64,000 nucleotides of DNA, taken from positions 930,001-994,000 of the forward strand of contig NZ_CP033107.1 in assembly GCF_003856975.1 (NCBI RefSeq), in the 5' to 3' direction. The notes beneath the pieces are model-generated. The model ran no database searches. It was not told where the DNA came from and saw nothing but the letters and a program-made list of their open reading frames with translations. A program made the position numbers and the translations under genes. Below are positions 1-8,684 of the stretch, in pieces (within the stretch, counting starts at the first letter, position 1; each line of letters opens with the position of its first letter). This DNA is from Plantibacter sp. PA-3-X8 (GTDB lineage: Bacteria; Actinomycetota; Actinomycetes; Actinomycetales; Microbacteriaceae).

Positions 1-381
1 CGCACCGCACTCCTGGAGCGCTTCGACAACGCGCGCATCGAGCATCGGTTGCAGCAGATCGCCCTCGAGGGCGTCACCAAGCTGCGGGTGCGGATCGTGT
101 CGACCCTCCTCGCGGAACGCGCCGCCGGTCGGCCGGGAACCGGGTCCCTGCGCGTGATCGCCGCGTGGGTGGCGGCTGTACAGAGCGACGACCGCCCGGG
201 CGATGCGAGCGGTGCCGCGGTCGCCGAGGCACTCCGGTTCCACGGCCGGGAGCGGACCGCGGCGCTCGTACGCCTGATCGATCCCCGCCTCCTCGACTCG
301 GAGCCGGATGACGGTTCCACGCTCGTCACCGAGCTGGAGCACCTGGTCGACGAGCTGACCGGACGCCCACGGAACCCCTGA
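1..381 (+). CDS. uxuB: Fructuronate reductase / mannitol dehydrogenase family, C-terminal fragment
   Basis: The reading frame is open from base 1, so the gene starts outside the window and only about 126 C-terminal residues are visible. The segment [18 protein letters not shown], followed by an all-helical tail, matches the C-terminal domain of the long-chain mannitol dehydrogenase family, which includes D-mannonate oxidoreductase (UxuB), mannitol and altronate dehydrogenases. These NAD-dependent enzymes interconvert a ketose or keto-acid with its polyol. I prefer fructuronate reductase because mannonate dehydratase follows 80 bp downstream on the same strand, so D-fructuronate to D-mannonate to KDG would be consecutive steps. 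The substrate cannot be settled from this fragment, and the nucleotide-binding domain lies outside the window. Confidence 0.75.
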   Translation, partial: RTALLERFDNARIEHRLQQIALEGVTKLRVRIVSTLLAERAAGRPGTGSLRVIAAWVAAVQSDDRPGDASGAAVAEALRFHGRERTAALVRLIDPRLLDSEPDDGSTLVTELEHLVDELTGRPRNP

Positions 382-461
382 CACCCGCCGCTGCAGCCGA
401 CCCGCAGTCCGTCGGAACCACCCCGGCCACATCGGCCGCAACGCACGAAGGAGTAGTACCC

Positions 462-1700
462 ATGAACATCGACAAGGCCGAGGTCATCGTCACGAGTCCC
501 GACCGGAACTTCGTGACGTTGAAGCTCACGACCGACGACGGCCTGACCGGCCTCGGGGACGCGACGCTGAACGGGCGCGAGCTCGCGGTGGTGGCGTATC
601 TGACCGAGCACGTGGTGCCGCTGCTGCTCGGGCGCGATGCGTCGCGGATCGAGGACACCTGGCAGTTCCTCTACCGCTCGGCGTACTGGCGGCGTGGTCC
701 GGTGACGATGGCGGCGATCGCGGCGGTCGACATGGCGCTGTGGGACATCAAGGGCAAGGCTGCGGGCATGCCGGTGTACCAGCTGCTGGGCGGGGCGTCC
801 CGGACGGGGCTGCTCGCCTACGGGCACGCGTCGGGCAAGACGAACGAGGAGCTGTTCGACAGCGTGCGCGAGCACCAGGCGCAGGGCTACAAGGCCATCC
901 GGATCCAGACGGCGGTGCCGGGGCTGAAGTCGATCTACGGGATCGCCTCCAACGCCACGTTCGAGGGCAACACCGGTGTCCGGTACGACCACGAGCCGGC
1001 GCAGCGCGGTGGCCTGCCGAACGAGGAGGACTGGGACACCCGGTCGTACCTGCGTCACCTGCCGACGGTGTTCGAGGCGGTGCGGAACGAGTTCGGGCCG
1101 GAACTGCCGTTGCTGCACGACGGGCACCACCGGATGACGCCGATCCAGGCCGCGAAGCTCGGCAAGAGCCTCGAACCCTACGACCTGTTCTGGTTGGAGG
1201 ATTGCACGCCGGCGGAGAACCCGGAGGCGTTGCGTCTCGTGCGGCAGCACACGACGACGCCGCTGGCGATCGGGGAGATCTTCAACACGGTGTGGGACTA
1301 CCAGCAGATCATCCGCGAGCAGCTCATCGACTACGTCCGCAGCGCGGTCACGCACACTGGCGGGATCACGCATCTGAAGAAGGTGCTCGACTACGCCTCG
1401 CAGTATCAGATCAAGTCGGGCATGCACGGGCCGACGGACATCTCGCCGGTGGGGATGGCCGCCGCGATGCACCTCGGCTTGTCGATCCACAACTTCGGCA
1501 TCCAGGAGTACATGAAGCACGGCGCCAAGACCGACGCGGTGTTCCAGCAGTCCTACACCTGGGAGAACGGCATGCTCCACCCCGGGGATGCGCCCGGCCT
1601 CGGTGTCGACTTGGACGTCGACGAGGCGGGCAAGTACCCGTACCAGCGCGCCTACCTGCCCTACAACCGTCTCGCCGACGGCACCGTCCACGACTGGTGA
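462..1700 (+). CDS. manD: D-mannonate dehydratase, enolase superfamily
   Basis: A 412-residue protein of the ManD/RspA branch of the enolase superfamily. It removes water from D-mannonate to give 2-keto-3-deoxygluconate in the cytoplasm. The metal-binding carboxylates are recognisable in [14 protein letters not shown] and IGEIFN, with the capping-loop segments [14 protein letters not shown] and MHGPTDISP in the usual order. Length matches the family (about 400). A GAAGGAG ribosome site lies 8 to 9 bases before the ATG. It follows the dehydrogenase fragment closely, and KDG kinase and KDPG aldolase lie 5 to 8 kb away, so the complete hexuronate route is encoded locally. Some ManD-like proteins have low activity or act on gluconate, so specificity is inferred. 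Confidence 0.88.
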   Translation: MNIDKAEVIVTSPDRNFVTLKLTTDDGLTGLGDATLNGRELAVVAYLTEHVVPLLLGRDASRIEDTWQFLYRSAYWRRGPVTMAAIAAVDMALWDIKGKAAGMPVYQLLGGASRTGLLAYGHASGKTNEELFDSVREHQAQGYKAIRIQTAVPGLKSIYGIASNATFEGNTGVRYDHEPAQRGGLPNEEDWDTRSYLRHLPTVFEAVRNEFGPELPLLHDGHHRMTPIQAAKLGKSLEPYDLFWLEDCTPAENPEALRLVRQHTTTPLAIGEIFNTVWDYQQIIREQLIDYVRSAVTHTGGITHLKKVLDYASQYQIKSGMHGPTDISPVGMAAAMHLGLSIHNFGIQEYMKHGAKTDAVFQQSYTWENGMLHPGDAPGLGVDLDVDEAGKYPYQRAYLPYNRLADGTVHDW

Positions 1701-1735
1701 TCCCTGCGGCCAGCGCGGTGCGCTGACCCGACCGC

Positions 1736-1789
1736 GCCCCTGTGGCGTGAGTGCGCCCCTCCGGAGGCCCGCGCTCACGTCACAGGGGC
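1736..1789. terminator. Long-stem hairpin after manD
   Basis: Arms 1736-1755 and 1770-1789 pair over 20 bases with two G-T wobbles around a 14-nt loop. There is no T-run, which is normal for high-GC actinomycete terminators. A second GCGCTCACGT copy follows directly at 1790-1799. It lies 36 bp after the manD stop and probably ends the uronate transcript. Confidence 0.6.
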
Positions 1790-1893
1790 GCGCTCACGTC
1801 GAGCCCTCGTCACCTAAGCACCTCTGGTATTTCAGGTTCCAGCGGGTTACCGTGGTGCGGTACGAGGACGCGCACGACGGTTCGGGGGAGCAG

Positions 1894-3642
1894 ATGACGA
1901 GCGACGACACCCAGCCACCGGACGTCCAGCCCGACCCCGCCCCATCGCCGACACCAGACCCGACGCCCGAGCCTCCTACCCCGGCCCCACCCAGCCCGGC
2001 ACCCGATGCACCGGAGTCTCCCGCCGAGGCCGATCCGGCGTCGCCCTCGACGCAGGCAGCGGACGACGGCACGATCGTCCTGGCCGGTGACGACATCGAT
2101 CCGACCGGCGCGACCGTGTCGACGACCGCGGTCCAGACGCTGTTGTCGGCGGCTCCGGACGGCAGCACGATCATCGTGCCGGGCGGCGCCGTCATCGCGC
2201 TCGACGCGACCCTCCTGCTCGACCGTCGGCTGGCATTGCGGGGGAGCGGCGAGCTGCGGTGGACGGCCGGCATCACGAACGCGCCGGCGGTCCGCATCAC
2301 CGCTCCGGGGTCGACCGTACGAGAGGTGCGCCTCACGAACCCGAACCACCTCGGTTCCGCCACGGGTGCGCGCAACATCGGCATCGACATCCGGACGAGC
2401 GACGTCATCGTCGACGGGGTGCGGATCGTCGGCTTCCAGAACGGGGTGGTGAACGAGCCCACCGGCGAGTTCGAGGGCGTCATCGTCACGAACTGCCACA
2501 TCGTCGACATCGTCGGCGTGGGCGGTGGCCGCGGTTCGACCTCGAGGGCCGGCGAGGACCGCGGCGACGGCATCACCATCTGGGGTGCTCGTGCGCTCGT
2601 CTCCGGCAACGTCGTGAACGCGCTCGCCGGCACGGACGCGAGGATCGGCATTCACGCGGAAGGCCTGTCGGACTACGAAGTCGACCCGGGGCTCTACCCC
2701 GACGCGATGTTCTCGATCAACGACAACGTCGTCAGTGGTCCGTTCCGCCGCGGCATCGCGTTGGAGGCGGTGTCGCACGCCACCGTGTCGGGGAACACCG
2801 TCACCGGGAGCACGTGGTGGGGCATCGCCGCGATCGACACGCGCTCGACCGGGATCTCGAACAACACGGTGCGCTGGACGCGGGCGGCCGAGGATGACCA
2901 GGGGGCGGTCTGGGGTCCGTCGCGCGGGCCGATCATGGTCTACCGCAACGCGGAGGCCACGGTGGTGGACGGCAACGTGCTGGAGATCCGCGGCGTCGCC
3001 TCCGCTGCCATCCGCCTGCAGGACGCGACCATGCCCTCGGGCGACACCACGACGCCCGTCGGTTCGACCGACACGGTGATCACCGACAACGTCATCCGGC
3101 TCGCCGGCGGCACGTGTCCGAGTGGGGTGGTGCTGCAACGCGCGATCCGGCCGCTCGTCGTCGGCAACCGGCTCAGTGTGACCACGCCGAGCGGGACCGC
3201 GGGCGGCGTCGTCTCGTATCTCAGCAGCGACCTCGTCGTCGCCGACAACTCGCTCCTCGGCGCAGGTGAGGCCAGCGGGTACGGGGTGCAGCATCAGGGC
3301 GCCGGAGCCGTGCAGGTCACCGGCAACCGGGTGGAGGGGTTCCGGATCGGGCTCGCCGTCACCAATTCGACGGGCGGGGTGACCATCGTCGGCAACACGG
3401 TTCTGGCGTGCGCGACCGGGATCGACACCTACGGCTCCACCGGCCGCTCCATGGTCGCGGCCAACCGTATGTCAGTCTCCGGCAGCGCCCACATCAATGC
3501 GCAGCCGGCGACGAGCTACGTCACGACCAGGCACATGGGTACGGCGCGCCCGGCCGGCGGCGGGTCCGGCGACCTACTGGTGGGCAACGGGCTGCTCTGG
3601 GTGAACGACCAGGGCACCTGGCGCTCGGTGAAGGTCATCTGA
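1894..3642 (+). CDS. Right-handed parallel beta-helix repeat protein with Pro-rich N-terminus
   Basis: A 582-residue protein. Residues 1 to about 55 are dominated by Pro, Asp and Ala (PDPTPEPPTPAPPSPAPD). The rest is a chain of short repeats such as VSGNVVNAL, INDNVVSG, VSGNTVTGS, ISNNTVRW, ITDNVIRL and VTGNRVEGF, the N-x-V ladder of pectate-lyase-like parallel beta-helices (NosD/periplasmic copper-binding type). This fold is used by polysaccharide lyases, epimerases and phage tail spikes. No catalytic set is obvious. I chose ATG 1894 because GGGGGAG lies just upstream; further upstream the frame is not protein-like. No signal peptide or membrane anchor is visible, which is odd for a carbohydrate-active beta-helix. 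Proximity to manD would suit pectin or uronate use, but that is inference. Confidence 0.7.
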   Translation: MTSDDTQPPDVQPDPAPSPTPDPTPEPPTPAPPSPAPDAPESPAEADPASPSTQAADDGTIVLAGDDIDPTGATVSTTAVQTLLSAAPDGSTIIVPGGAVIALDATLLLDRRLALRGSGELRWTAGITNAPAVRITAPGSTVREVRLTNPNHLGSATGARNIGIDIRTSDVIVDGVRIVGFQNGVVNEPTGEFEGVIVTNCHIVDIVGVGGGRGSTSRAGEDRGDGITIWGARALVSGNVVNALAGTDARIGIHAEGLSDYEVDPGLYPDAMFSINDNVVSGPFRRGIALEAVSHATVSGNTVTGSTWWGIAAIDTRSTGISNNTVRWTRAAEDDQGAVWGPSRGPIMVYRNAEATVVDGNVLEIRGVASAAIRLQDATMPSGDTTTPVGSTDTVITDNVIRLAGGTCPSGVVLQRAIRPLVVGNRLSVTTPSGTAGGVVSYLSSDLVVADNSLLGAGEASGYGVQHQGAGAVQVTGNRVEGFRIGLAVTNSTGGVTIVGNTVLACATGIDTYGSTGRSMVAANRMSVSGSAHINAQPATSYVTTRHMGTARPAGGGSGDLLVGNGLLWVNDQGTWRSVKVI

Positions 3643-3687
3643 GGCGGTCGTCGCGGTGGTCCGTGCCGGCGTGCGGGTGTCCGCTGG

Positions 3688-4578
3688 TCAGCCCGCGAGG
3701 AGGGCGACGCCGATCACGACGACGGTCGCCGCGGCGATCCGGCGCACCGGTCGGCCCTCGCGGAGCACGAGTGCGCCGAACAGGCTGACGAGGATGACGC
3801 TCACCTCGCGCATCGGCGCGACGAGCGCGACCGGTGCCATGGTGATGGCGACCAGTACGAGGATGTACGACATCGGCGAGAGCACCCCGAAAGCGAGGAT
3901 GCGCGGCCAGTGGGCGCGCAGGACCGCCGGCAGCTCGCGTGCGCGGCGCCCGAGTGACCCGGAGAAGAGGACGACCTCGACCGCGGTGCAGCCGACCATG
4001 AACGCCACCGGGGAGGCACCCCAGGTGCGGACGGCGTGCGCGTCCCAGATCGTGTAGGCGGCGATGGCGACCCCGGTGAGGAGCCCGAAGGCGACCGCGG
4101 GGTCGATACGTCGTCGGGTGGCGCGCACCTCGACGGCGACCGGTGACGGGTCGCTGCCGCGATCGACGAACCCGATCGCGACGACGCCGACGACGATCGC
4201 CGCGACGCCGAGGAGCGCGAGCAGCGACGGGCGCTCGCCGAGGACGAGGACGGCGATGATCACGCTGATCGTCGGGCCGGTGCCGCGTGCCGTGGCGTAG
4301 ACGGTGGAGAGGCGCCCGCTGGCGTAGCCGCGTTGCAGCACGAGCATGTAGACGTAGTGCAGCACGGCGGAGACCACGACGCCGATGGCGAAGCCGGCGA
4401 GGTCGTCCGTACCGAGTCCGCCCGTGAACGGGACGACGACCGCCCACAACACGGTGCTCGCCACCGCTCCCCACCAGAGGAAGGGCATGCCGATCCGGCT
4501 GACGCCGTGGGCGACGATGTTCCACGCCGCATGGCAGACCGCGGCGGCGAGGACGATGGTGACGGCGAGCAGAGACAC
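3688..4578 (-). CDS. EamA/DMT-family membrane transporter
   Basis: A 296-residue, very hydrophobic protein with about ten predicted membrane helices arranged as two EamA repeats, typical of drug/metabolite transporters of this length. The N-terminal repeat begins AVTIVLAAAVCHAAWNIVAHG, and the second repeat begins near FGLLTGVAIAAYTIWDAHAV. The family moves amino acids, nucleobases or sugars and often works as an exporter; the substrate is unknown here. It starts at GTG 4578, preceded by GAAGGGTC. It converges with the beta-helix gene (46 bp apart, no hairpin seen) and lies downstream of ridA on the same strand, separated by a hairpin at 4753-4782, so it may form its own unit. Confidence 0.8.
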   Translation of the reverse strand: MSLLAVTIVLAAAVCHAAWNIVAHGVSRIGMPFLWWGAVASTVLWAVVVPFTGGLGTDDLAGFAIGVVVSAVLHYVYMLVLQRGYASGRLSTVYATARGTGPTISVIIAVLVLGERPSLLALLGVAAIVVGVVAIGFVDRGSDPSPVAVEVRATRRRIDPAVAFGLLTGVAIAAYTIWDAHAVRTWGASPVAFMVGCTAVEVVLFSGSLGRRARELPAVLRAHWPRILAFGVLSPMSYILVLVAITMAPVALVAPMREVSVILVSLFGALVLREGRPVRRIAAATVVVIGVALLAG

Positions 4579-4752
4579 GTGAGACCCTTCCGATCCTCGC
4601 GGGCGCGACGATCAGGGTCCTCCGGGCTTTTGTCCTGTCAGATGACGGTCGTCGGCTGGCCGCCGACCGTGGCGCCGCTCGGACCAGTCGAGCTGTCGCT
4701 CCGGAACCCTAGGCGCTATCGCGCACCACGCTACCAGCCTCCGACGAGGCGT

Positions 4753-4782
4753 GTTCGTTCGCCCGAAGATGGGCGAACGAAC
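4753..4782. terminator. Perfect 12-bp hairpin between ridA and the EamA gene
   Basis: GTTCGTTCGCCC pairs perfectly with GGGCGAACGAAC around the loop GAAGAT. A second small hairpin follows at about 4790-4807 (CGCCC-AGAAAC-GGGCG). Reading on the minus strand, it lies just after the ridA stop and probably ends that transcript. The second hairpin sequence recurs at 56698-56718. Confidence 0.55.
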
Positions 4783-4816
4783 GCTCGGTCGCCCAGAAAC
4801 GGGCGAACGGCCTGCG

Positions 4817-5221
4817 TCAGTCGACGATCGCGATGGCGTCGATCTCGACGAGCATCTCCTCGCGCGGCAGGCCGGTGAAGACCGTGGTCCGGGACGGCAG
4901 CACGCCACCCTGCACGCGCGAGCCGACGAACTCGCCGTAGGCGTCGTTCATGATCGCGAAGTCCTCGCGCTTGGTGAGGTAGACGCGCAGCATCATGACG
5001 TCGTCGAAGGTCGCGCCGCCGGCCGCGAGGATGGCCTCGACGTTCTGGAGCGTGCGGGTGGTCTGCGCGGCGACGTCGCCCGGGAACAGGTACTCGTTCG
5101 TCGCGGGGTCGACGGGGCCCTGGCCGGAGACCTGGACGAAGTTGCCCTTGCGGACGCCCTGGGAGAAGGTGTGCGCGGGAGCCGGGGCGTCGGTGGTGGA
5201 GATGGCGGTGCGGTCGGTCAT
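4817..5221 (-). CDS. ridA: RidA family enamine/imine deaminase
   Basis: A 134-residue protein of the YjgF/YER057c/UK114 family. RidA hydrolyses the reactive enamine and imine intermediates released by PLP-dependent dehydratases, yielding the keto-acid and ammonia. The conserved carboxylate-binding arginine is present in the signature PSRTTV, followed by EEMLVEIDAIA, and the N-terminal FSQGVRKGNFVQVSGQGP is typical. The start has GAAGGA upstream. It is the last gene of the minus-strand set kdgK-iclR-ridA and lies near a PLP-dependent ammonia-lyase-like gene at 7357. That neighbourhood fits a role in clearing that enzyme's aminoacrylate-type product. Confidence 0.88.
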   Translation of the reverse strand: MTDRTAISTTDAPAPAHTFSQGVRKGNFVQVSGQGPVDPATNEYLFPGDVAAQTTRTLQNVEAILAAGGATFDDVMMLRVYLTKREDFAIMNDAYGEFVGSRVQGGVLPSRTTVFTGLPREEMLVEIDAIAIVD

Positions 5222-5242
5222 GGGGGTGTGTCCTTCGGTTGG

Positions 5243-5320
5243 TGGCCCTTCGACAAGCTCGGGGGCCGGGGTAGGTGGTCAGGGACGGGGTAGGTGGCCC
5301 TTCGACAAGCTCTGGGACCG
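5243..5320. repeat. Two degenerate CCCTTCGACAAGCTC-type repeat copies
   Basis: GGTGGCCCTTCGACAAGCTC occurs at 5241-5260 and again at 5294-5313, each followed by a GGG(A/C)CCGG-like end. A partial GGCTCAGGGGCC follows near 5329. These resemble the CCCTTCGACAGGCTCAGGGACC repeat seen at 23545, 42888, 43005 and 43058. They fill the 157-bp gap between iclR and ridA. Confidence 0.6.
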
Positions 5321-5378
5321 GATGGTGAGGCTCAGGGGCCGGGGTCGGCGGGGGCTCAGGGACGGGACGGGCGGGAGG

Positions 5379-6152
5379 TCAGGCGGTGGCCGGGGCCGCA
5401 GTGGGCGCCGGCGTTGCGTAGCCGAGTTCGGCGGAGATCGCGGTCGTGGTGGCGAGGAGCTGCGGCAGGAGGGCGCGGACGCCACTGTGGGGGAGCACCA
5501 TCGTCGGGACCGAGATCGACACCGCCGCGGTGACCCGGCCGTCGGGCCCGAAGACCGGCGCGGCCACGCAGTTCATGAAGCTCTCGTGCTCCTCGTGGTC
5601 CTCGGCCCATCCGCGTTCGGTCGAACGCTCGATCTCGGCGAGCAGGGCGTCGGCGTCGGTGATGGTCTTGTCGGTGTACCGCTCGAAGACGATGCCGGTG
5701 ACGACGCGTCGACGCTCCGCCTCGTCGAGTCCACCGAGGAGGACCTTCGCGACCCCGGTCGCGTACAGGGAGGCGGGCAGGCCGACACGTGAGTACATGC
5801 GGAGGGGCTGACGGGACTCGACCTTGTCGATGTAGAAGACGGAGCCGCTCTCGTAGGCGGCGAGGTGCACCGTCTGGCCCGTGGTCGCCCCGAGCGCCCG
5901 GATGTGCGGAGCGGCGACGCCGCGGACGTCCTGCTCGTCGAGCGCGGTCTGGGTCAGCTCGAACATCGCCCGCCCGAGGTGGTACCGGAACGACGCGTCG
6001 CGCGTGACGAAGCCGTGCTCCTCGAGCGTGTTGAGCAGGCGCAGCACCGTGGTCTTGTGCACGCCGGCCGTCGCCGCGAGCGCGTCGAGGGAGTTGGTGC
6101 CCGAGACGATCTCGCGGAGGAGGTCGAGGGCCCGGGACAGCGATTGACTCAT
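5379..6152 (-). CDS. IclR-family transcriptional regulator
   Basis: A 257-residue regulator with an N-terminal winged helix-turn-helix (residues about 1-65, including ALAATAGVHKTTVLRLLNTL) and a C-terminal IclR effector domain with the typical segments VHLAAYESG, MYSRVGLPASLYATGVAK and NCVAAPVF. I use the ATG at 6152 because the helix-turn-helix starts right after it and because it overlaps the kdgK stop by four bases (ATGA), indicating translational coupling. IclR proteins commonly control KDG, gluconate and aromatic catabolism and often bind the inducing metabolite. The likely target is the divergent kdgK / PLP-enzyme promoter region, where a near-perfect palindrome lies at 7275-7290. Confidence 0.88.
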   Translation of the reverse strand: MSQSLSRALDLLREIVSGTNSLDALAATAGVHKTTVLRLLNTLEEHGFVTRDASFRYHLGRAMFELTQTALDEQDVRGVAAPHIRALGATTGQTVHLAAYESGSVFYIDKVESRQPLRMYSRVGLPASLYATGVAKVLLGGLDEAERRRVVTGIVFERYTDKTITDADALLAEIERSTERGWAEDHEEHESFMNCVAAPVFGPDGRVTAAVSISVPTMVLPHSGVRALLPQLLATTTAISAELGYATPAPTAAPATA

Positions 6153-7198
6153 GCGTCGATCATCCCGTGCGCGCCGACCGTGGTCCACGGCAGCGGGTGG
6201 TCCGCGGTGATCCGCCACGACGCCCATTCCTCATCGGACGCCTCGACGATGGTGTCCACGCCCTGCGCGTCGGGCACGAGCTCGGGGCGGTCGCCGTGGC
6301 AGATGAGCGTCGACGCCGCGACCGCGTGGCCGAGCCGCGTGCAGGCGGTGTCGGAGCGACCCGAGGCCAGCCCGGCGAGGTAGCCGGCAGCGAACGCGTC
6401 GCCCGCACCGACGGTCTCGACGACGTCGACCGACAACGACCGCACCTCGATGCCCGCCTCGGAGTCACGGTGGAGGGTGGTCGCTGCGTTCTCCTCGTCC
6501 TTGAGCACGATGCGCTGCAGGGTCGGCAGCTCGGCGAAGAGGCGGGCGGCGTCCGTGTGGCCGAAGAACAGCGCCGCTTCGTCGACGCCGAGGAACAGGA
6601 CGGACGCCTGGTCGAGCAGGCGGTGCAGCGGGGCGGTCGAGCGACGCTCCCAGAGGCGCGGCCGGAAGTTGAGGTCGACGCTCAGGACGGTGTCGCGGGG
6701 GAGCGCGTCGCCCAGCTCGCCGACGAGCAGCGCCGTCGAGTCGGAGAGCGCCGGGGTGATGCCGGAGGTGTGCACGATGGCGGAGGCGGTGATGGCCGCC
6801 CGGGTCGCCTCGTGCCGCAGGGTGTCGGCGCCGAGCTGCGACGCTGCGGACTCGCTGCGGTAGTAGTGCATCCGCGGCCGACGGTCGCCGTCGCCGCTCA
6901 CGACCGTCTCCTTGACGTAGAGGCCGGTGGGCCGGTGGTCGTCGCGTTCGACGGCGTCGGTGAGGACGCCGTCGTGCCGTGCCGTCTCGAGGATGTAGTC
7001 GCCGAACCCGTCGTCGCCGAGGCGCGAGATCCAGTGGGTGGGGACGCCCAGGCGCGCGAGGCTCGAGGCGACGTTGAACTCGGCGCCCCCGACGCCCGTC
7101 CGGTATTCGCGGGCGTCGGCGACCGGGAGCTGGTTCTCGGGCAGGAGGACGACCATCGCTTCGCCGATCGTGCTCACGGTGGACGGTGACGTCGTCAT
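6149..7198 (-). CDS. kdgK: 2-keto-3-deoxygluconate kinase, PfkB family
   Basis: A 349-residue PfkB/ribokinase-fold sugar kinase. The family C-terminal signature VETVGAGDAFAAG, with its catalytic Asp, is present, as are the N-terminal GVGGAEFNVASSLARLG and STIGEAM segments typical of KDG kinases. It phosphorylates KDG to KDPG using ATP. The start may be ATG 7198 or GTG 7201, both behind GAGGGGAACC; I prefer the ATG. The stop overlaps the iclR start. With manD upstream and the KDPG aldolase divergent, the Entner-Doudoroff-type ending of uronate catabolism is complete. Another keto-acid or sugar substrate remains possible, because PfkB specificity is hard to read from sequence. Confidence 0.82.
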   Translation of the reverse strand: MTTSPSTVSTIGEAMVVLLPENQLPVADAREYRTGVGGAEFNVASSLARLGVPTHWISRLGDDGFGDYILETARHDGVLTDAVERDDHRPTGLYVKETVVSGDGDRRPRMHYYRSESAASQLGADTLRHEATRAAITASAIVHTSGITPALSDSTALLVGELGDALPRDTVLSVDLNFRPRLWERRSTAPLHRLLDQASVLFLGVDEAALFFGHTDAARLFAELPTLQRIVLKDEENAATTLHRDSEAGIEVRSLSVDVVETVGAGDAFAAGYLAGLASGRSDTACTRLGHAVAASTLICHGDRPELVPDAQGVDTIVEASDEEWASWRITADHPLPWTTVGAHGMIDA

Positions 7199-7230
7199 CA
7201 CGGTTCCCCTCGCGTCTCGGCCGGGTCCGG

Positions 7231-7301
7231 TTGACGGCCTGTGGACGCAATGCTAGAACAGACGTAGCGCCGGATGCAATGTACGTTGCAAGATGCGCAA
7301 C
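7231..7301. promoter_or_regulatory. Divergent promoter region with probable IclR operator
   Basis: TTGACG (7231-7236) and TAGAAC (7254-7259) are 17 bp apart and form a good promoter towards the plus-strand PLP-enzyme operon. Just downstream, TGCAATGTACGTTGCA (7275-7290) is a 16-bp palindrome broken at one pair only. It overlaps a second inverted pair, CGTTGC (7284-7289) and GCAACG (7297-7302). Placement just after the promoter would suit repression by the coupled IclR protein. The operator assignment is inference. Confidence 0.5.
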
Positions 7302-7356
7302 GCTAGGCGCTCACGACGTCGGCGGGTGCAGCGCTCGATCGCGAAACGAGGAGACG

Positions 7357-8661
7357 ATGACGGACGACTTCGATGCCGGCGCGCTGGGCGTGCTCGACGG
7401 CAGCCTCAAGGGCTTCCCGCCGGCGTCCGTCGGGACCGACGCCGCCACGTTCCTCGCCGGTCGACCGGCGCTCGCCGACTTCACGACGCCGCTCGTCACG
7501 CTCGACCGCTCGGCGGTCACCGACAACGTCGAGACCATGCGACAGTGGTGCGACCATGCAGGGGTGGGCCTCGCACCGCACGGCAAGACGACGATGAACC
7601 GAGCCCTGTGGCAGCGTCAGCTCGACGCGGGTGCCTGGGGCATCACCGTCGCGACCCCGTGGCAGCTCTCCGTCGCGCTCGACTGGTCGATCCCCCGCGT
7701 GATGTTGGCCAACGCCCTCGTGCAGCCCGAACACCTGCGCGCCGTCGGACGGTCCCTCGACAGCGGGGACGCCGAGATCGTCGTGTGGGCCGACTCCGTC
7801 CGAGCCGTGCAGATCATGTCGCGCGTGCTCGCCGAGCAGCCACCCCGTCGCCCCCTCCACGTGCTCGTGGAACTCGGTGCGCCGGGCGGCCGCACCGGAG
7901 CCCGGGACCAGGCCACCGCGCTCGAGATCGCCGAGGCCGTCGTCGCCTCGCCCGAGCTCGCGCTCGCCGGCGTCAGCGGCTACGAGGGGGCCCTCGCGCA
8001 CCACGGCGACGACGGTTCGCTGCAGATCGTCCGCGACTACCTGGAGTCGCTCGCCACTCTTCATGACGCGCTCCTCGCAGGCGGCCGGTACGACGAACGT
8101 GTCCGGACGCTCATCGTGACCGCCGGGGGCAGCGCCTACTTCGACGTGGTCGCCGAGGTCCTCGCCGGACTGCGCGACCTCGACGGTGCTCACGGACGCG
8201 CCGTCGACGTGCTGCTGCGCTCCGGCGCATACGTCACCCACGACGACGGCTTCTACCGCGGCATCACCCCGCTCGGCCGCCACGAGGGCACCGGCGACTT
8301 CCGCTCCGCGATCCACGGCTGGGCGACGATCGTCTCCCGCCCCGAGCCCGGCCTCGCGCTCGTCGACGGCGGGAAGCGCGACTTCCCGTTCGACGAGGGG
8401 CTCCCCGAGGTGCAGGGCGTCCGTCGCGCCGGGTCCGCCACCGTCGAACCGCTCCCGGGCGCGACGACCACCGCCATGAACGACCAGCACGCCTTCGTCT
8501 CCCTGCCGCCCGGCAGCGACGTCGAGGTCGGCGACGTCATCCGCCTGGGCCTCTCCCACCCGTGCACCACCTTCGACAAGTGGCGTGCCCTCGTGGTCAT
8601 CGACGACGTCCGTCTCGCCGAACCGAGCGCCGTCGACGCCGTCACCACCACCTTCGGCTGA
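7357..8661 (+). CDS. PLP-dependent D-serine dehydratase-like / D-threonine aldolase-like enzyme
   Basis: A 434-residue fold-type III PLP enzyme of the DSD1/D-threonine aldolase group. The PLP lysine is expected at K77 in APHGKTTM (related proteins have RPHxKTHK), followed by GAWGITVATPWQ. The C-terminal HPC in LGLSHPCTTFDKW corresponds to the His-x-Cys metal site of DSD1 enzymes. The family eliminates ammonia from, or cleaves, D-beta-hydroxy amino acids. ATG 7357 follows AACGAGGAG. It is the first gene of an operon with KDPG aldolase, D-aminoacylase and GntP. That setting suggests D-glucosaminate ammonia-lyase activity (product KDG), but D-serine or D-threonine-type substrates are equally possible from the sequence alone. 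Confidence 0.72.
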   Translation: MTDDFDAGALGVLDGSLKGFPPASVGTDAATFLAGRPALADFTTPLVTLDRSAVTDNVETMRQWCDHAGVGLAPHGKTTMNRALWQRQLDAGAWGITVATPWQLSVALDWSIPRVMLANALVQPEHLRAVGRSLDSGDAEIVVWADSVRAVQIMSRVLAEQPPRRPLHVLVELGAPGGRTGARDQATALEIAEAVVASPELALAGVSGYEGALAHHGDDGSLQIVRDYLESLATLHDALLAGGRYDERVRTLIVTAGGSAYFDVVAEVLAGLRDLDGAHGRAVDVLLRSGAYVTHDDGFYRGITPLGRHEGTGDFRSAIHGWATIVSRPEPGLALVDGGKRDFPFDEGLPEVQGVRRAGSATVEPLPGATTTAMNDQHAFVSLPPGSDVEVGDVIRLGLSHPCTTFDKWRALVVIDDVRLAEPSAVDAVTTTFG

Positions 8662-8684
8662 GCCGAACCGAACAGGAGCCCCGC

